Assembly (NCBI GenBank): GCA_002887195.1
Contig: PJAB01000430.1
Span: 1-26,871 of the forward strand
DNA length: 26,871 nucleotides
Direction: 5' to 3'
From: Chrysochromulina parva
Taxonomy: Eukaryota; Haptophyta; Prymnesiales; Chrysochromulinaceae
The translations under genes and the position numbers were made by a program. The stretch's first letter is position 1, and each line of letters opens with the position of its first letter. A model generated the notes under the pieces. That model made no database searches. It saw only the letters and a program-made list of their open reading frames with translations, and had not been told where the DNA came from. Positions 17,810-26,784 of this stretch are shown one piece after another.

Positions 17810-18889
17810 TCACGAGGCGCCGCTTAGCCTCATATCGTCGAGAGCGGCTGCATTCTGTGCCGCGCAGAGGCAAGCACCGACGTCCGCGCCCTCGTCAAAG
17901 GCCTCGACGACCGCATCGAGTGATGCCCGATGCCTCTGCAGCAGCGTGAGAGCGAAGAGCGTCGCCCAACGGATCCGATCATCCTGCTTGGCGCGTGCGG
18001 TCCTGCGCGTTGGTGCCGACTGCACACCGGTCGACCACTTCCTCTCGAGGAAGCAGCGAGCTTGTGCAACGTCGGATACGCCACCCTCAGCATCGCCACA
18101 GGCAAGTACCTCGGCTGCCACCCCTCCCATCGAGAGCACAAGCAGCGCGTCAAGCAGCGCGTCTTCGCATGCGGCTCCCGCCGCCGCTTCATCGGAATCG
18201 CTCACGAGGCCGCGGCTCGCGTCCCACGAGCGTGCGTCTGGCGGGCTCAGGCGCACCGCCGCCCCGTTGCCGTCTGGACTCGCCGCGTTATAGCTCACGA
18301 TCTGCAGCCCGAGAAGCATCCCAATCAGCAGGTGGCCTGCTTCGTGGTAAGCTTGTCGGCGCCGGTACTTGGGATCCAGCCGCCAGACGGCCATGAGCGT
18401 ACGCTGCAGTACATCTGGCAGCGCAACGCCCGCAATGAGAGTCGCGAATGGTGCCAGCGCAGCGACGCTGGTCAGCCCAGTGCGGATGGAAACGGGGAGC
18501 GCAGACCCCTCGATCAGAGTAGCGCCACAGATGCCTGCAACGGAAACAGCTGACACCGCCCGAAGTGTTTTATCCTGATCGGCCTGCGAGCGCAAACCCA
18601 ACTGCCGCTGCATGTCACCGTCCGAGCGCTGGGGAAAGAAGAGCTTGAGTTCCCACGCCGCCACTTGCCGCGAGCGTGGCCGCACGCTGTCCCAGAGCGA
18701 CAGCGAACCTGTAGCCTTGGCTGCGGCCAGTGCATGGATGGATGGATTGGCAGGAAGAGAGAGAGCGGCAGTCAGGCTCGTGAGCATCCAGCTCGGCATT
18801 CCTGTCGCGGATTCCGCAGCGATGTCTTGGAAATCTCCTTGGAAAAACCCCGCGACGTGCATGCCCATCCGCGTCGGTCCGAGCGACAT
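17810..18889 (-). CDS. AAA-less FtsH/M41-like zinc metalloprotease (plant VIR3-type)
   Basis: A 359-residue protein with a true ATG. Two hydrophobic stretches (about 109-126 and 140-158) precede RRRQAYHEAGHLLIGMLLG, where H182-E183-xx-H186 is a zinc-protease HExxH. MGGVAAEVL and SDVAQARCFL (Asp273) match the FtsH segment that supplies the third zinc ligand, so the active site appears intact. There is no AAA+ ATPase domain. The match is to the stand-alone M41-like proteases of plants, algae and cyanobacteria (such as VIR3 of thylakoids), not to FtsH itself. A plastid membrane location is likely, though no clean transit peptide is seen, so an upstream exon may be missing. Divergent from the next gene across 96 bp that hold one TACCGGTA site. 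Confidence 0.75.
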   Translation of the reverse strand: MSLGPTRMGMHVAGFFQGDFQDIAAESATGMPSWMLTSLTAALSLPANPSIHALAAAKATGSLSLWDSVRPRSRQVAAWELKLFFPQRSDGDMQRQLGLRSQADQDKTLRAVSAVSVAGICGATLIEGSALPVSIRTGLTSVAALAPFATLIAGVALPDVLQRTLMAVWRLDPKYRRRQAYHEAGHLLIGMLLGLQIVSYNAASPDGNGAAVRLSPPDARSWDASRGLVSDSDEAAAGAACEDALLDALLVLSMGGVAAEVLACGDAEGGVSDVAQARCFLERKWSTGVQSAPTRRTARAKQDDRIRWATLFALTLLQRHRASLDAVVEAFDEGADVGACLCAAQNAAALDDMRLSGAS

Positions 18890-18962
18890 TCCAATGTGAC
18901 GTCTCTACCCGGAATACATCTTCACAGACACGAAGGGTTGCCCCTGCAACAGCCATGCAACC

Positions 18963-18970
18963 TACCGGTA
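18963..18970. promoter_or_regulatory. TACCGGTA palindrome in a 96-bp divergent promoter
   Basis: It lies 15 bases before the ATG at 18986 and about 74 bases before the ATG of the M41-like gene at 18889, so it could serve both. Confidence 0.5.
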
Positions 18971-18985
18971 TGGGCGTCATCCACC

Positions 18986-21928
18986 ATGAGCGGCTTCCAG
19001 ATGTGGCGCTCGCCAACCAGCACGACCAACACCACCGGGCTGGGTAGCAGCCTCTCGTGGTCGATCGATGCGAGATTTTGCGACGCGATCCTGCCACGCT
19101 TTGACGTCGAGTCGTATGCTTACTTTGGGTTTACTCTGTTGTCATTCGTCTCATGCGAGGAGCTCACGGACGCGATGCTGCGAGCCTTTGCGACGTGGTC
19201 CGCCAACCACGAGCGTGTCGACTTCTTTTTGATCGACGACGCGTGCGCGCCGGGCCTCGTGGCCGGCGTCAACTGCACCGTGGCCGAGGTGACTGTCGAG
19301 GCCGCCTCGCTTGCGCCGAGCACTCGTCCGCTCTCCGTTGAGATTGCGAACGGACCGGCATGGATCGAGGCGGTGCGGCTGCAATTCGATACCTCACCAG
19401 CCACATGTTACTACATGGACAGCACCGTGTGCGACTTCTACCTTGGGCTTGATGAGGTCATCGTGTATGGGTTGCCGGTCTGGCAGCTTGCGATGCGGGT
19501 CGGCATCTACGTGCCCGCGATTCTCGGGGCGCTTTACCTGCTGTACTGCGTCTGGCTCCTCGGGCTCCGCTCGCACCAAACGGGCTGCGAGCGTATGCTC
19601 TATGTGGCCGCGTCGCTTTCTCACCGATGGCGCCTCATTGTGCTCCTGGTGGCGATCCCACCACTAGTCGACTGGCGCGTGCTTGGGCCGTGCCACTCGT
19701 GCTTTGCCTTTCACGCTGTCGCGACGCATGCGGCGGGGCGTGCCCTCGGCCTGCCGCCCTTTGTGCCAGGCGCGCTCGCGCCGCCACCGCCGCCCCGTGC
19801 GTCGCCGCTCTCGTGTGCGTTGGTCGCGCAGGCCGCGACGGGCTCTATCAACGCCACGCCCGCCCTCTGGACTGCACGAAACTCGAGCACGGCGAACGCC
19901 ATGGACCCGCCTGCCCCAGGGCGCGGCGCGAGCTGCCCCTCGGTCGCTGATCTCGCACTGCTGAGCGAGGGCTACCCCGACTGCCTCGGCGGCGCCGTCC
20001 CGGGCTACTCCGCCGTAGCACCCTTCTGTCAAGATCCTCGTGCCCAGATTTGGGTCTTACGGCTGCTCCTCACGTTGATGCCTGTGGTGGCCTTCTTCCT
20101 GTTGACGCTTTTGCCCGCGATGGCGTGCCTGCGCCTTGCTCACCGGCGGCAGGTGCGTCAGCTGCACGCTCTGCTCACTCAGTCTCTGGAGGAGGCGCAG
20201 AGCCGGCAGCGACTGACGCGTGCGAAGTGGCGCACGTCGCTGCGAGATCTCATCCCCTCGAGCGACCGCAGAGGTGGCAAGCACACCAGAGGCGGCAGGG
20301 CGGGCGTTGTGCCGGCGGGTGGCGCGCGTGCGTTGGCGCGTGGCACTTCGCACAAGGTGAGCTCGATGTACGAGCTCGAGGCGAGATTGTGTGCCGACTT
20401 GCGCGGGCATGCCAAAGCCGAGGAGGCGCGTTGGGCCCGTCAGGAAAAGGCGGCCAGGGCGGCCAGGACGGCCAAGGCTAGGCAAGGGTACGAGACCCCC
20501 AAGGTTTCCTCGTGGCTTGCTAAGGCGGGAGAGGGCTTGATGTCGATGAGGAGTGATCGCGGCGGCAAGCGCGCCCACGGCTGCGCCCAAGGCGGCAGGG
20601 CGGGCTGCGGTGCTGCGGGGGGCGCCGTCCGGGGCGCCGCCCGAGCCGCCGATGCTTTCGCCGCCCCAAGGACGGCAGCTCAATGCGCTGCAGCCGATGC
20701 GGACCAGCGGAGGGCGACGATGACGGCGATGCTCAAACCGTTTCTCACGCCGGCGGCTGCCAAGACGTGGGCGCAGCGCGTACAAGAACGAGTCACACTT
20801 GGTGGAGCGTCCATGACGGCGCCCGAGGACGAGGCGGACGAGGACGAAGGAGGGCTGCTTCGCGCCGTGCTGCCTGCCGCGTTGGCGGAGCTCGACCGCA
20901 CGCGGGCGGCGCAGGTAGCGGCGCGTGCGTTGCGCTCTATCCAAATGGATTACCAAATGGAAGTCCTTGACGACCTGGGCGACGGCCGCCGACGACGTCA
21001 GAGCAGCGTCGCAGACGCGCGCCGGCGCACGTCCGAGCTCCGAGCTCTCGCTGAGTCGACGTTTTGGCATGAGCTTGCACATGCAGCACCCTCCCTCATC
21101 GATCTCGTGGTCCTGGCCGACGACACGATGCGGCTGCGCCTCGGTCGCGCCCTGCGCGCCGCGTGCGCCCAGTACGTGGCAGCCGCGGAGAATCCGGATC
21201 GATCCGTGCTCGAGTCGGGCCACCCGCGGCTTGTGGGATTGCGTTACGCTCCCCTCGTGCGCGAAGAGCACCGGCCACTCCTCCTCCGATTCCTGGTGCA
21301 GCTGGCACGTGCCACCGAGGAGCTCCGCACGCGCGACGCACTCATGATCGTGCCGATGCGCCCACCCCCTTTCATGGGCCCCCCCACGATCGGCCCGATC
21401 GGCGTGCTCGTGCCTCCACGGCCGACGCTCGCGCAGCCTGCCCTGTCCCATGCCCAGCTACACTCGGCGGGCGCTGGCTCGCACGTGGGCATCGATGCGC
21501 CACCGCTGCGCTCGTTTGTGCGCCCAAGCTCGATGGGTCCCCCGATGGGTGCACCCATCGGCGCACGTGCTAAGCCACCTGCTGTGCTTCGCTCAGTCGG
21601 AGTGCTGCGACTCATGCGACCCGCGCGCATGCTTGCACCGCAGCAGCTTGCGACGCTGCGCCAGCTGCTTCGACGCATCGCCGCCGCCACGGACGACAAC
21701 CAGACAAAGCCAGGCGCGATGAGACCGGGTGCGCTCCGGGCGTTACGCGACCTCGGAAGCGTCGCTCGGATCGCAGGCTCCCGCCTCACCCAAGGAGGTT
21801 CGCTCAAGGCGGCTTATGACCGCGGCGACGATGCCGACGGCGGAGCTGCGGAGGGCGGCGTGGCAGCGGTGCCGCTCTATAAGGAGCAGACTATAGGCGC
21901 GATTGGCTTGGGCGCAAGCGTCCGCTGA
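18986..21928 (+). CDS. Large membrane protein of unknown function
   Basis: A 980-residue protein; the ATG at 18986 has a good context (CCACCATGA), and upstream in-frame sequence is antisense to the neighbouring gene and opens with TTG. Residues 30-165 form a Cys-containing, N-glycosylatable domain (CEELTDAMLRAFATWSANH, VNCT, CYYMD, VCDFYLG), followed by TM1 (about 170-192), TM2 (215-232) and TM3 (355-384). A Pro/Ala-rich, Cys-containing loop with NxS/T sites separates TM2 and TM3. The remaining 600 residues are hydrophilic: a basic helical start, Gly/Arg-rich repeats (GGRAG), a helical region around 650-810, and a Pro/Met-rich stretch. The N-terminal domain loosely recalls the start of matrixin-like ectodomains, but no zinc site is present there. 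I do not recognise a family. The reading frame may continue beyond its stop (see 21903-22097). Confidence 0.65.
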   Translation: MSGFQMWRSPTSTTNTTGLGSSLSWSIDARFCDAILPRFDVESYAYFGFTLLSFVSCEELTDAMLRAFATWSANHERVDFFLIDDACAPGLVAGVNCTVAEVTVEAASLAPSTRPLSVEIANGPAWIEAVRLQFDTSPATCYYMDSTVCDFYLGLDEVIVYGLPVWQLAMRVGIYVPAILGALYLLYCVWLLGLRSHQTGCERMLYVAASLSHRWRLIVLLVAIPPLVDWRVLGPCHSCFAFHAVATHAAGRALGLPPFVPGALAPPPPPRASPLSCALVAQAATGSINATPALWTARNSSTANAMDPPAPGRGASCPSVADLALLSEGYPDCLGGAVPGYSAVAPFCQDPRAQIWVLRLLLTLMPVVAFFLLTLLPAMACLRLAHRRQVRQLHALLTQSLEEAQSRQRLTRAKWRTSLRDLIPSSDRRGGKHTRGGRAGVVPAGGARALARGTSHKVSSMYELEARLCADLRGHAKAEEARWARQEKAARAARTAKARQGYETPKVSSWLAKAGEGLMSMRSDRGGKRAHGCAQGGRAGCGAAGGAVRGAARAADAFAAPRTAAQCAAADADQRRATMTAMLKPFLTPAAAKTWAQRVQERVTLGGASMTAPEDEADEDEGGLLRAVLPAALAELDRTRAAQVAARALRSIQMDYQMEVLDDLGDGRRRRQSSVADARRRTSELRALAESTFWHELAHAAPSLIDLVVLADDTMRLRLGRALRAACAQYVAAAENPDRSVLESGHPRLVGLRYAPLVREEHRPLLLRFLVQLARATEELRTRDALMIVPMRPPPFMGPPTIGPIGVLVPPRPTLAQPALSHAQLHSAGAGSHVGIDAPPLRSFVRPSSMGPPMGAPIGARAKPPAVLRSVGVLRLMRPARMLAPQQLATLRQLLRRIAAATDDNQTKPGAMRPGALRALRDLGSVARIAGSRLTQGGSLKAAYDRGDDADGGAAEGGVAAVPLYKEQTIGAIGLGASVR

Positions 21929-22097
21929 CCCAGAAGCAACGACGCAAGAAGCAAGAACTGAGCCGATCAAGGGGGAGCCACCTGACGAACCTGAGGACCC
22001 TGAGACGGCCAAGGTCGATGAGAGGCGAGCTGCCATCGATGACGCATGGTCGGCCTGGGCGAGCCATCCGGTCGCGGCGAAAAGGCCGCGCGGCTGA
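21903..22097 (+). other. Coding-like stretch in a shifted frame after the membrane-protein stop
   Basis: In the frame starting at 21903, 64 codons run to TGA at 22095-22097. They give an acidic, proline-spaced, then basic C-terminus (EPIKGEPPDEPEDPETAKVD, then AAIDDAWSAWASHPVAAKRP). Codon use is like the flanking gene. It could be the true C-terminus reached by an unseen splice or a sequence error. I found no convincing donor and acceptor with the needed length, so this is tentative. Confidence 0.3.
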
Positions 22098-22781
22098 GAC
22101 GCGTCCGGGATTCGTGGACGGGTACACAGGTTCGTCACACTTACAGAAGACACAGACGGCCGGCCCCGCGCCGAGGAGCGGAGAACCTTAGTTTAAGCTC
22201 CGGAATTTGCTATTTCAATATTGGGGTCCGCGTCCGGTCGCTCACCTCGCCTCAATGTCAATCCCGCGCGAGAGTGTCGTTTAAAGTTCTCAGAATGTCA
22301 GTGCACGCAATACGCGGCGCGCGTACTGTAACGCAGATCGGATCAACACCTGACCGTGCGGGCCGAGAGCCCATACGGATGACAGTGGCCAGCCGACTGT
22401 GACAGTCGCCCTACGCGCCAGTCCGGCCACGCCTAAACGGCAAACCGCGCTGGCACGCGCAGCCCGAGCCGCTGCGTGGCGGGTACGGCGCCGACAGTGC
22501 TGTGCTGCTGTGCTGCTGTGCGTCTTCTCTGTGCATCACACTTCTTAGGGATGTTCAGAAACAATCAGCCCCGAGAGCTGGCCACGTGAGCGTGAGGCTG
22601 AGCTCTGAATTCCTGTAGGGTGAGGCACCAAGAGACGGCGCTTAAAGCGGTCGGGCGGTGTCGTGCGGTCACAGCTGTATCGGAATCACCGGGAATGCCC
22701 AGCCGCTGCACAGCCGCTGCCCAGCCGATCTGGTACCGGGCGGTTCCCCGGACGGATAGCGCATACATGGCGGGCAGCCTA
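21929..22781. other. 853-bp interval between convergent genes
   Basis: Apart from the coding-like stretch to 22097, no gene is supported. Short tandem repeats occur: TGCTGTGC-type units (22498-22521) and CAGCCGCTG units with an 11-bp period (about 22700-22725). A CCGGG/CCCGG hairpin with a 6-base loop (22736-22751) lies 31-46 bases after the EF-hand gene's stop. Confidence 0.45.
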
Positions 22782-23420
22782 TCACTCTGGTAACAAACCA
22801 TCCATGGCCGCCTCTTCGGCTTTCGCCGCTTCCTCGAACGCCTCGACTACGGCGCAGAACTCATCAAAAGTAATCGAGTTTGATCCATCCTTGTCTGCCT
22901 TTGCAAAGAGCTTTGCAATCTGATCTTCCGAGAGCATGGCGTGGAAGTCCTGGAGCTCCTCCTTTGTTATGGACCCATCGCCATCCAAGTCAAGAGCCTT
23001 GAACTTTGCTTGTAAGGCGAGGCCCTTGCCGGCTGGCGCAGCCGGCGCGGCGACGGCTACGCTGCCATCCATCGGAATTTCCTCAATGTCAAGATCATCA
23101 ACAGGTGCCGAGGCTGCGGCCGCGAGCGCCTTGTGCTGATTGAGCTTGAGGGCTATTTCTTCCTTCAGCTGTTCGGCCAGTTCCCTGCGCATCGCTTTCT
23201 TTTCGAACATCCACAGCACATATTCTTCCTTGCTGATTTTCCCATCGCCGTCGCTATCCATCTCCTTTAGCATCATGTCCCAATATTCGCCCTTGTCGGC
23301 CGCGCCGAGGTACTTGGCCGTAATGAGCCCCTCCTGCCGCTCGATGTAGCCTGAACCATCGGAATCCAGCGCGTTGAACACCCACTCGAGCGGGGCACGA
23401 ATCTCGGGAGGGACCGACAT
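22782..23420 (-). CDS. Four-EF-hand calcium-binding protein
   Basis: A 212-residue protein; the ATG at 23420 is the first in frame (upstream only GTG). Four canonical loops with all coordinating positions are seen: DSDGSGYIERQE (19-30), DSDGDGKISKEE (55-66), DLDGDGSITKEE (144-155) and DKDGSNSITFDE (176-187). The two pairs are separated by a 77-residue helical and Ala/Pro-rich linker, longer than the short linker of calmodulin, so it is a calmodulin-like sensor and not calmodulin or centrin. It has no signal peptide or obvious myristoylation site, so it is probably cytosolic. Partner proteins are unknown. Confidence 0.92.
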   Translation of the reverse strand: MSVPPEIRAPLEWVFNALDSDGSGYIERQEGLITAKYLGAADKGEYWDMMLKEMDSDGDGKISKEEYVLWMFEKKAMRRELAEQLKEEIALKLNQHKALAAAASAPVDDLDIEEIPMDGSVAVAAPAAPAGKGLALQAKFKALDLDGDGSITKEELQDFHAMLSEDQIAKLFAKADKDGSNSITFDEFCAVVEAFEEAAKAEEAAMDGLLPE

Positions 23421-23896
23421 GTGGGCTGTGCGGCCTGAGTCTGCCGTGCCGCGCCGCCTAGACCCAGCCAGAGCAGGCCAGAGCGACCCAAGGGGATGCG
23501 GGAGCAAAGCGCAACCGTTGAAGTTCAACGATAGAGGTGTGAAATCCGTGAACGCATGTGAATGATAAGAAAGGCCATTTCCGAAATGGCGGATGATGCT
23601 AATGTCATAAACGATGAACCACACAGGCGATAGGGCTCAGCGGTGCCCAGGCCCCACCGCCCCAGGAGCATCCACCTGACCCGTACCGGTACGATGTATG
23701 AATCTATATGTGAACCACGCAGTGAGAGCAGACATGATGATCGATGCCACATGCGCGGGACAATCAGGTATACGTTCGTAATACGTTCGGGCCACGTTTA
23801 ATCTTTTAATGATGTAATCCGTCAATTTTGTGATAAATTATATTGTGAAAACACAACCACAATTTACACAATCCCTATCGAACCTCAGGCCGGGCC
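23421..23896. other. 476-bp interval: EF-hand promoter and exostosin 3' flank
   Basis: TACCGGTA occurs at 23684-23691, 264 bases before the EF-hand ATG. An AT-rich stretch (about 23785-23880) follows the exostosin stop on the minus strand and includes TTGTG-AAAA-CACAA (23843-23856), a small hairpin 41 bases after that stop. No coding frame is supported. Confidence 0.5.
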
Positions 23897-25606
23897 TCAG
23901 GCATGCTCAGGCCGGAATCTGTCAGTACGTACCGCGCCTCGACCCCTGTGGTGAATCCGCCCAGTCACCGACGATGCCACGGAGCCCTGGAGAGAGGCCT
24001 GGCACGACCCCAGGGTGGCGCCGCTCAGGGCCAGCGAGCCATTCGAGTAGCGCACGCGCCACGTGTGGTGGCCGGTGTTGCTGGGCTGCGCGGACGCACC
24101 CGTCTTGAGAGCACGCGACTCGGGCGAGGAAGGATGTGCCGCCGGGCACGAGCGGAACCACGAGCAGTCATGATCGACGTCGCTGTACGATACGAAGTGG
24201 CAGCGCTCGCAGCGCCGGCAGTCGGCTAGGCAGTCGAGCAGGCCACTCACAGACCAGCTTCCCTTGCTGTCGGTGGCGTCGCAGCGTGCGCCCTCACCCG
24301 TGGCAGTCAGGCCACAGTATCCGGCCATGAGTGGCCGCGGAGGCTCCATCTGCTGCTGCCGCATCTGGCCCTCGGCGATTGAGGCCGGCCTCTCGCGAGC
24401 CGCAGCCCACACAGCCCGCAGCGTCACGTCGAAGGCATCGCCCTCCGAGACGGGCGCGAGGAGCGTCGAGCTGTCAACCGCCGACCACTGCAGCTGGTGC
24501 GCGTGGTCCGCGATTGTGCGTCGCATCAGCTCCACACGAGAGCGTGGAATGGCACGCAGGGTGCGCACGAGGTCGTCGCCGCCCGCGCCGCCCGCGGTGA
24601 CGCGCCGCCAGTCCAGTGAAACCGTCGCGTTGGCCACCCAACTGCCCCAATGCCACGGCCATTGCCACGCCTGGCCGGGATGGAAGAGCACGGGGATGCA
24701 TCCGAGTAACACAGCGTCCACGACGGCCTTGCGCGTGATCGTGTCGCCGGGCGGCATGACGCAAAAGGTGCTGTTCCAGTAGAGCGCGGCGATCTGGTGC
24801 CATGACTGGTCGCCGATGCCGGACCTGGGCGGTTCGGGCGGTATGTAGCGGCAGTGCCGTGGGTGAGCCTCGCAAGAGCGCACGAGGGCGCGACGTAACA
24901 GGATCACCTCCGTGCTGCCGTGATCGGTTAGGAAGCAGGCCGCGATCAATGGCTCATCACGCGGACGCGCGGAGTTCGTGGCCCATGGTAAGCCCTCGGC
25001 CTCGGCGTCAATGTGGACCATGGACAGGTAGGGCACGCTGCGGAATCGTTCGAGCGCCTTGGCGGTGCCCATCCACGACAGCCCGTTCCAAGCTCTCTGA
25101 TACTCGCCTACAGAGATCAGCGTCGCCGAGCCAAACGCGCTGTCCAGTAAATCAAGTTCGGCCAGAGGTTTGGTCTGCCAGTCAAGACCGTCGCCGGAGG
25201 TCACAATGAAGTGGTCGGCGCCGCCGCGAGCGGCGAGCGCATCAGCAGGCTGGCCAGTGCATGCGTCGACGGATCGCACGGAACGGATCCGCGTCAGCAG
25301 GCGATCCCTTCCGCCGGCAGCTCCACCCGGTTCGCCCTTGAGCTTCAGCCACGGGCGGGCGCTGAAGGCCGGAATCAGGAAGAGATCAGCCGCGGGCGCG
25401 TGATGCGTCCGGCAGCGGTAACCCAGAGCACGCTCGTAGAAGAGGTGCCCTAGCTGGTATTGCTGTGAGTCCCAAAGACGCACACCTATTGGCAAGCCCG
25501 GCAGGCTGATATTCACGGCGTTGCCCATGCCACGTCCAATCATGTCGGACGGGTCGCGATAGGTCTCTGGCAGCGTGTGCACGAACAGGCGTGGGCGGCA
25601 TGACAT
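23897..25606 (-). CDS. Exostosin-like glycosyltransferase (GT47) with Cys-rich C-terminal module
   Basis: A 569-residue protein; the ATG at 25606 is used (a GTG lies seven codons above). It opens directly with the GT47 start LFVHTLPETYRD. The diagnostic nucleotide-sugar region is FCVMPPGDTITRKAVVDA (281-298) followed by LLGCIPVLF. Residues about 429-490 form a Cys-rich module (CRRCERCHFVSYSDVDHDCSW) resembling PAN/apple-like domains. GT47 enzymes are Golgi type II membrane proteins that add GlcA, Xyl, Gal or Ara to polysaccharides. No N-terminal membrane anchor is seen here, so a 5' exon is probably missing or the protein is unusually placed. Donor and acceptor sugars cannot be read from sequence. 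Confidence 0.82.
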   Translation of the reverse strand: MSCRPRLFVHTLPETYRDPSDMIGRGMGNAVNISLPGLPIGVRLWDSQQYQLGHLFYERALGYRCRTHHAPAADLFLIPAFSARPWLKLKGEPGGAAGGRDRLLTRIRSVRSVDACTGQPADALAARGGADHFIVTSGDGLDWQTKPLAELDLLDSAFGSATLISVGEYQRAWNGLSWMGTAKALERFRSVPYLSMVHIDAEAEGLPWATNSARPRDEPLIAACFLTDHGSTEVILLRRALVRSCEAHPRHCRYIPPEPPRSGIGDQSWHQIAALYWNSTFCVMPPGDTITRKAVVDAVLLGCIPVLFHPGQAWQWPWHWGSWVANATVSLDWRRVTAGGAGGDDLVRTLRAIPRSRVELMRRTIADHAHQLQWSAVDSSTLLAPVSEGDAFDVTLRAVWAAARERPASIAEGQMRQQQMEPPRPLMAGYCGLTATGEGARCDATDSKGSWSVSGLLDCLADCRRCERCHFVSYSDVDHDCSWFRSCPAAHPSSPESRALKTGASAQPSNTGHHTWRVRYSNGSLALSGATLGSCQASLQGSVASSVTGRIHHRGRGAVRTDRFRPEHA

Positions 25607-26480
25607 TACATGTACCGTGATCCGCACCAGGTCGCCGCGTTTTCATTCACAGCTATTCACAGCCAATTTCTTACAATAAGCTCGGGGACCCCTGGACCCC
25701 CTTACCGGGTACCACAATGTGTGAATGCGAATGGATTTCTGACACACACACCATGCATCAAGCCCTTCAATTAGTCTGCGTGAATAAAGCGATTTAGGTG
25801 TGCCATACTGGCCTCCTACATTTCTACATGTATGGGACTGCTACGGCGCGCGCGGCGCTCACGCGGCGCGGCCCCCTGAACACGGACGGTACAGTCACCC
25901 GACCACATTCACTCGAGCTCACTGGTCGATTATGACAGCTCTTAACCTCTTATATGAACTTATATGCTCAATTATGCTCTTTTGTGGAGTTTTTTTATCT
26001 TGTACATGTATAATAATCTATAAAGTTAAACGGCCGGTACGACGGTGCCCTAAAGCCTAATCGCCGCGCCCGCCGTCGGGGAGCCCCCAGTCGAAGCCGA
26101 GCCCGCATGGGGAAGGGTCGAGGGGAAGGGAGGGTCCGTTGCCCCTGAGGCGAGGGTGGGTCACGACAACAACAACACGAGTTTGTGAGCGGGAGCGGGG
26201 TAGCGTCGTCGCCACTCGCCCGCGTCCTCCACCCCAGGTGCCGAGGTCAGCTGGCCAAGGTGCGCCACCCCACTCAGCGGGACACGTGTACACATATCGA
26301 TAAATGTGCCCGTCCCGATATGGATACATGGAACGTAACAGCATGCCTCTTCGGCCGGGCCGGTTGGCCGGCTCGCCTGCGAGAACCGGGGTGCCCCCGT
26401 TCAGAGCAATGCAAGGGCTCGTGCGTGCCGCGGAGGCGTTTGGAAGAGGGGACACCGATATATCCCTGGATATATGCTTG
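25607..26480. other. 874-bp interval with an AT-rich island
   Basis: It holds the exostosin 5' flank: duplicated ATTCACAGC near 25645-25664, CATTCACA/TGTGAATG arms at 25644-25651 and 25720-25727, and TTACCGGGTACC at 25702-25713. About 25925-26040 is strongly AT-rich in an otherwise GC-rich window. A minus-strand open frame covers 26057-26554, but its lower part has no coding character I can defend. A palindrome sits at 26458-26475. Confidence 0.45.
26458..26475 (-). other. AT-rich palindrome directly after a stop codon
   Basis: ATATATCC and GGATATAT flank two bases. On the minus strand it starts six bases after the stop codon that ends at 26481, the same placement as hairpins after other genes here. 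Confidence 0.5.
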
Positions 26481-26511
26481 TCACGGACCAGCGCGTACAC
26501 GCAGAGCGTCC

Positions 26512-26784
26512 GCGACGAGATCCTCCCGCACCTGCTCCACTGGATAGCCGACATCTGCTGCTATAGCCTCCGAAGGGGTCCTCTGGGGCACGAGAGGATC
26601 CGTTGACGGGATCACTTCAACGCAGAGCGACGGCAAATTGGCGGTCTTCCAGTACCTGCTGCGCGACGAGGCCCGCCCGTACTTCCTCAACTGGAATGCC
26701 GAGGGCTGCTGCCATACGCTCCGAAGGGGTCCTATGGGGCATGAGAGGGTCCGGTGACGGGATCACTTCAAAGCCGAGCGATGG
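26512..26784 (-). repeat. Tandem duplication, period 151 bp, coding-like in both copies
   Basis: 26512-26633 and 26663-26784 align without gaps at an offset of 151 bases. Translated on the minus strand, they read EVIPSPDPLMPHRTPSE and EVIPSTDPLVPQRTPSE, then GIPVEEVRAGLVA and GYPVEQVREDLVA. The differences are mostly conservative, which suggests both copies were translated after duplication. Because 151 is not a multiple of three, the copies are in different frames. Confidence 0.8.

Noticed and set aside
21067..21081. HELAH in the large membrane protein as a zinc-protease site
   Set aside because: It matches HExxH, but no third ligand or metzincin/gluzincin context follows and the surroundings are a plain helical region; probably coincidence.
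20057..21451. 464-codon minus-strand open frame
   Set aside because: It is antisense to the large membrane protein and has no recognisable motifs; GC-rich DNA leaves long antisense frames open by chance.
26057..26554. 165-codon minus-strand frame as a gene
   Set aside because: Its upper end overlaps the duplicated unit in another frame and the rest is low in recognisable features. A possible acceptor before GGGCAACGG (near 26140) could make its end a last exon, but nothing supports it.
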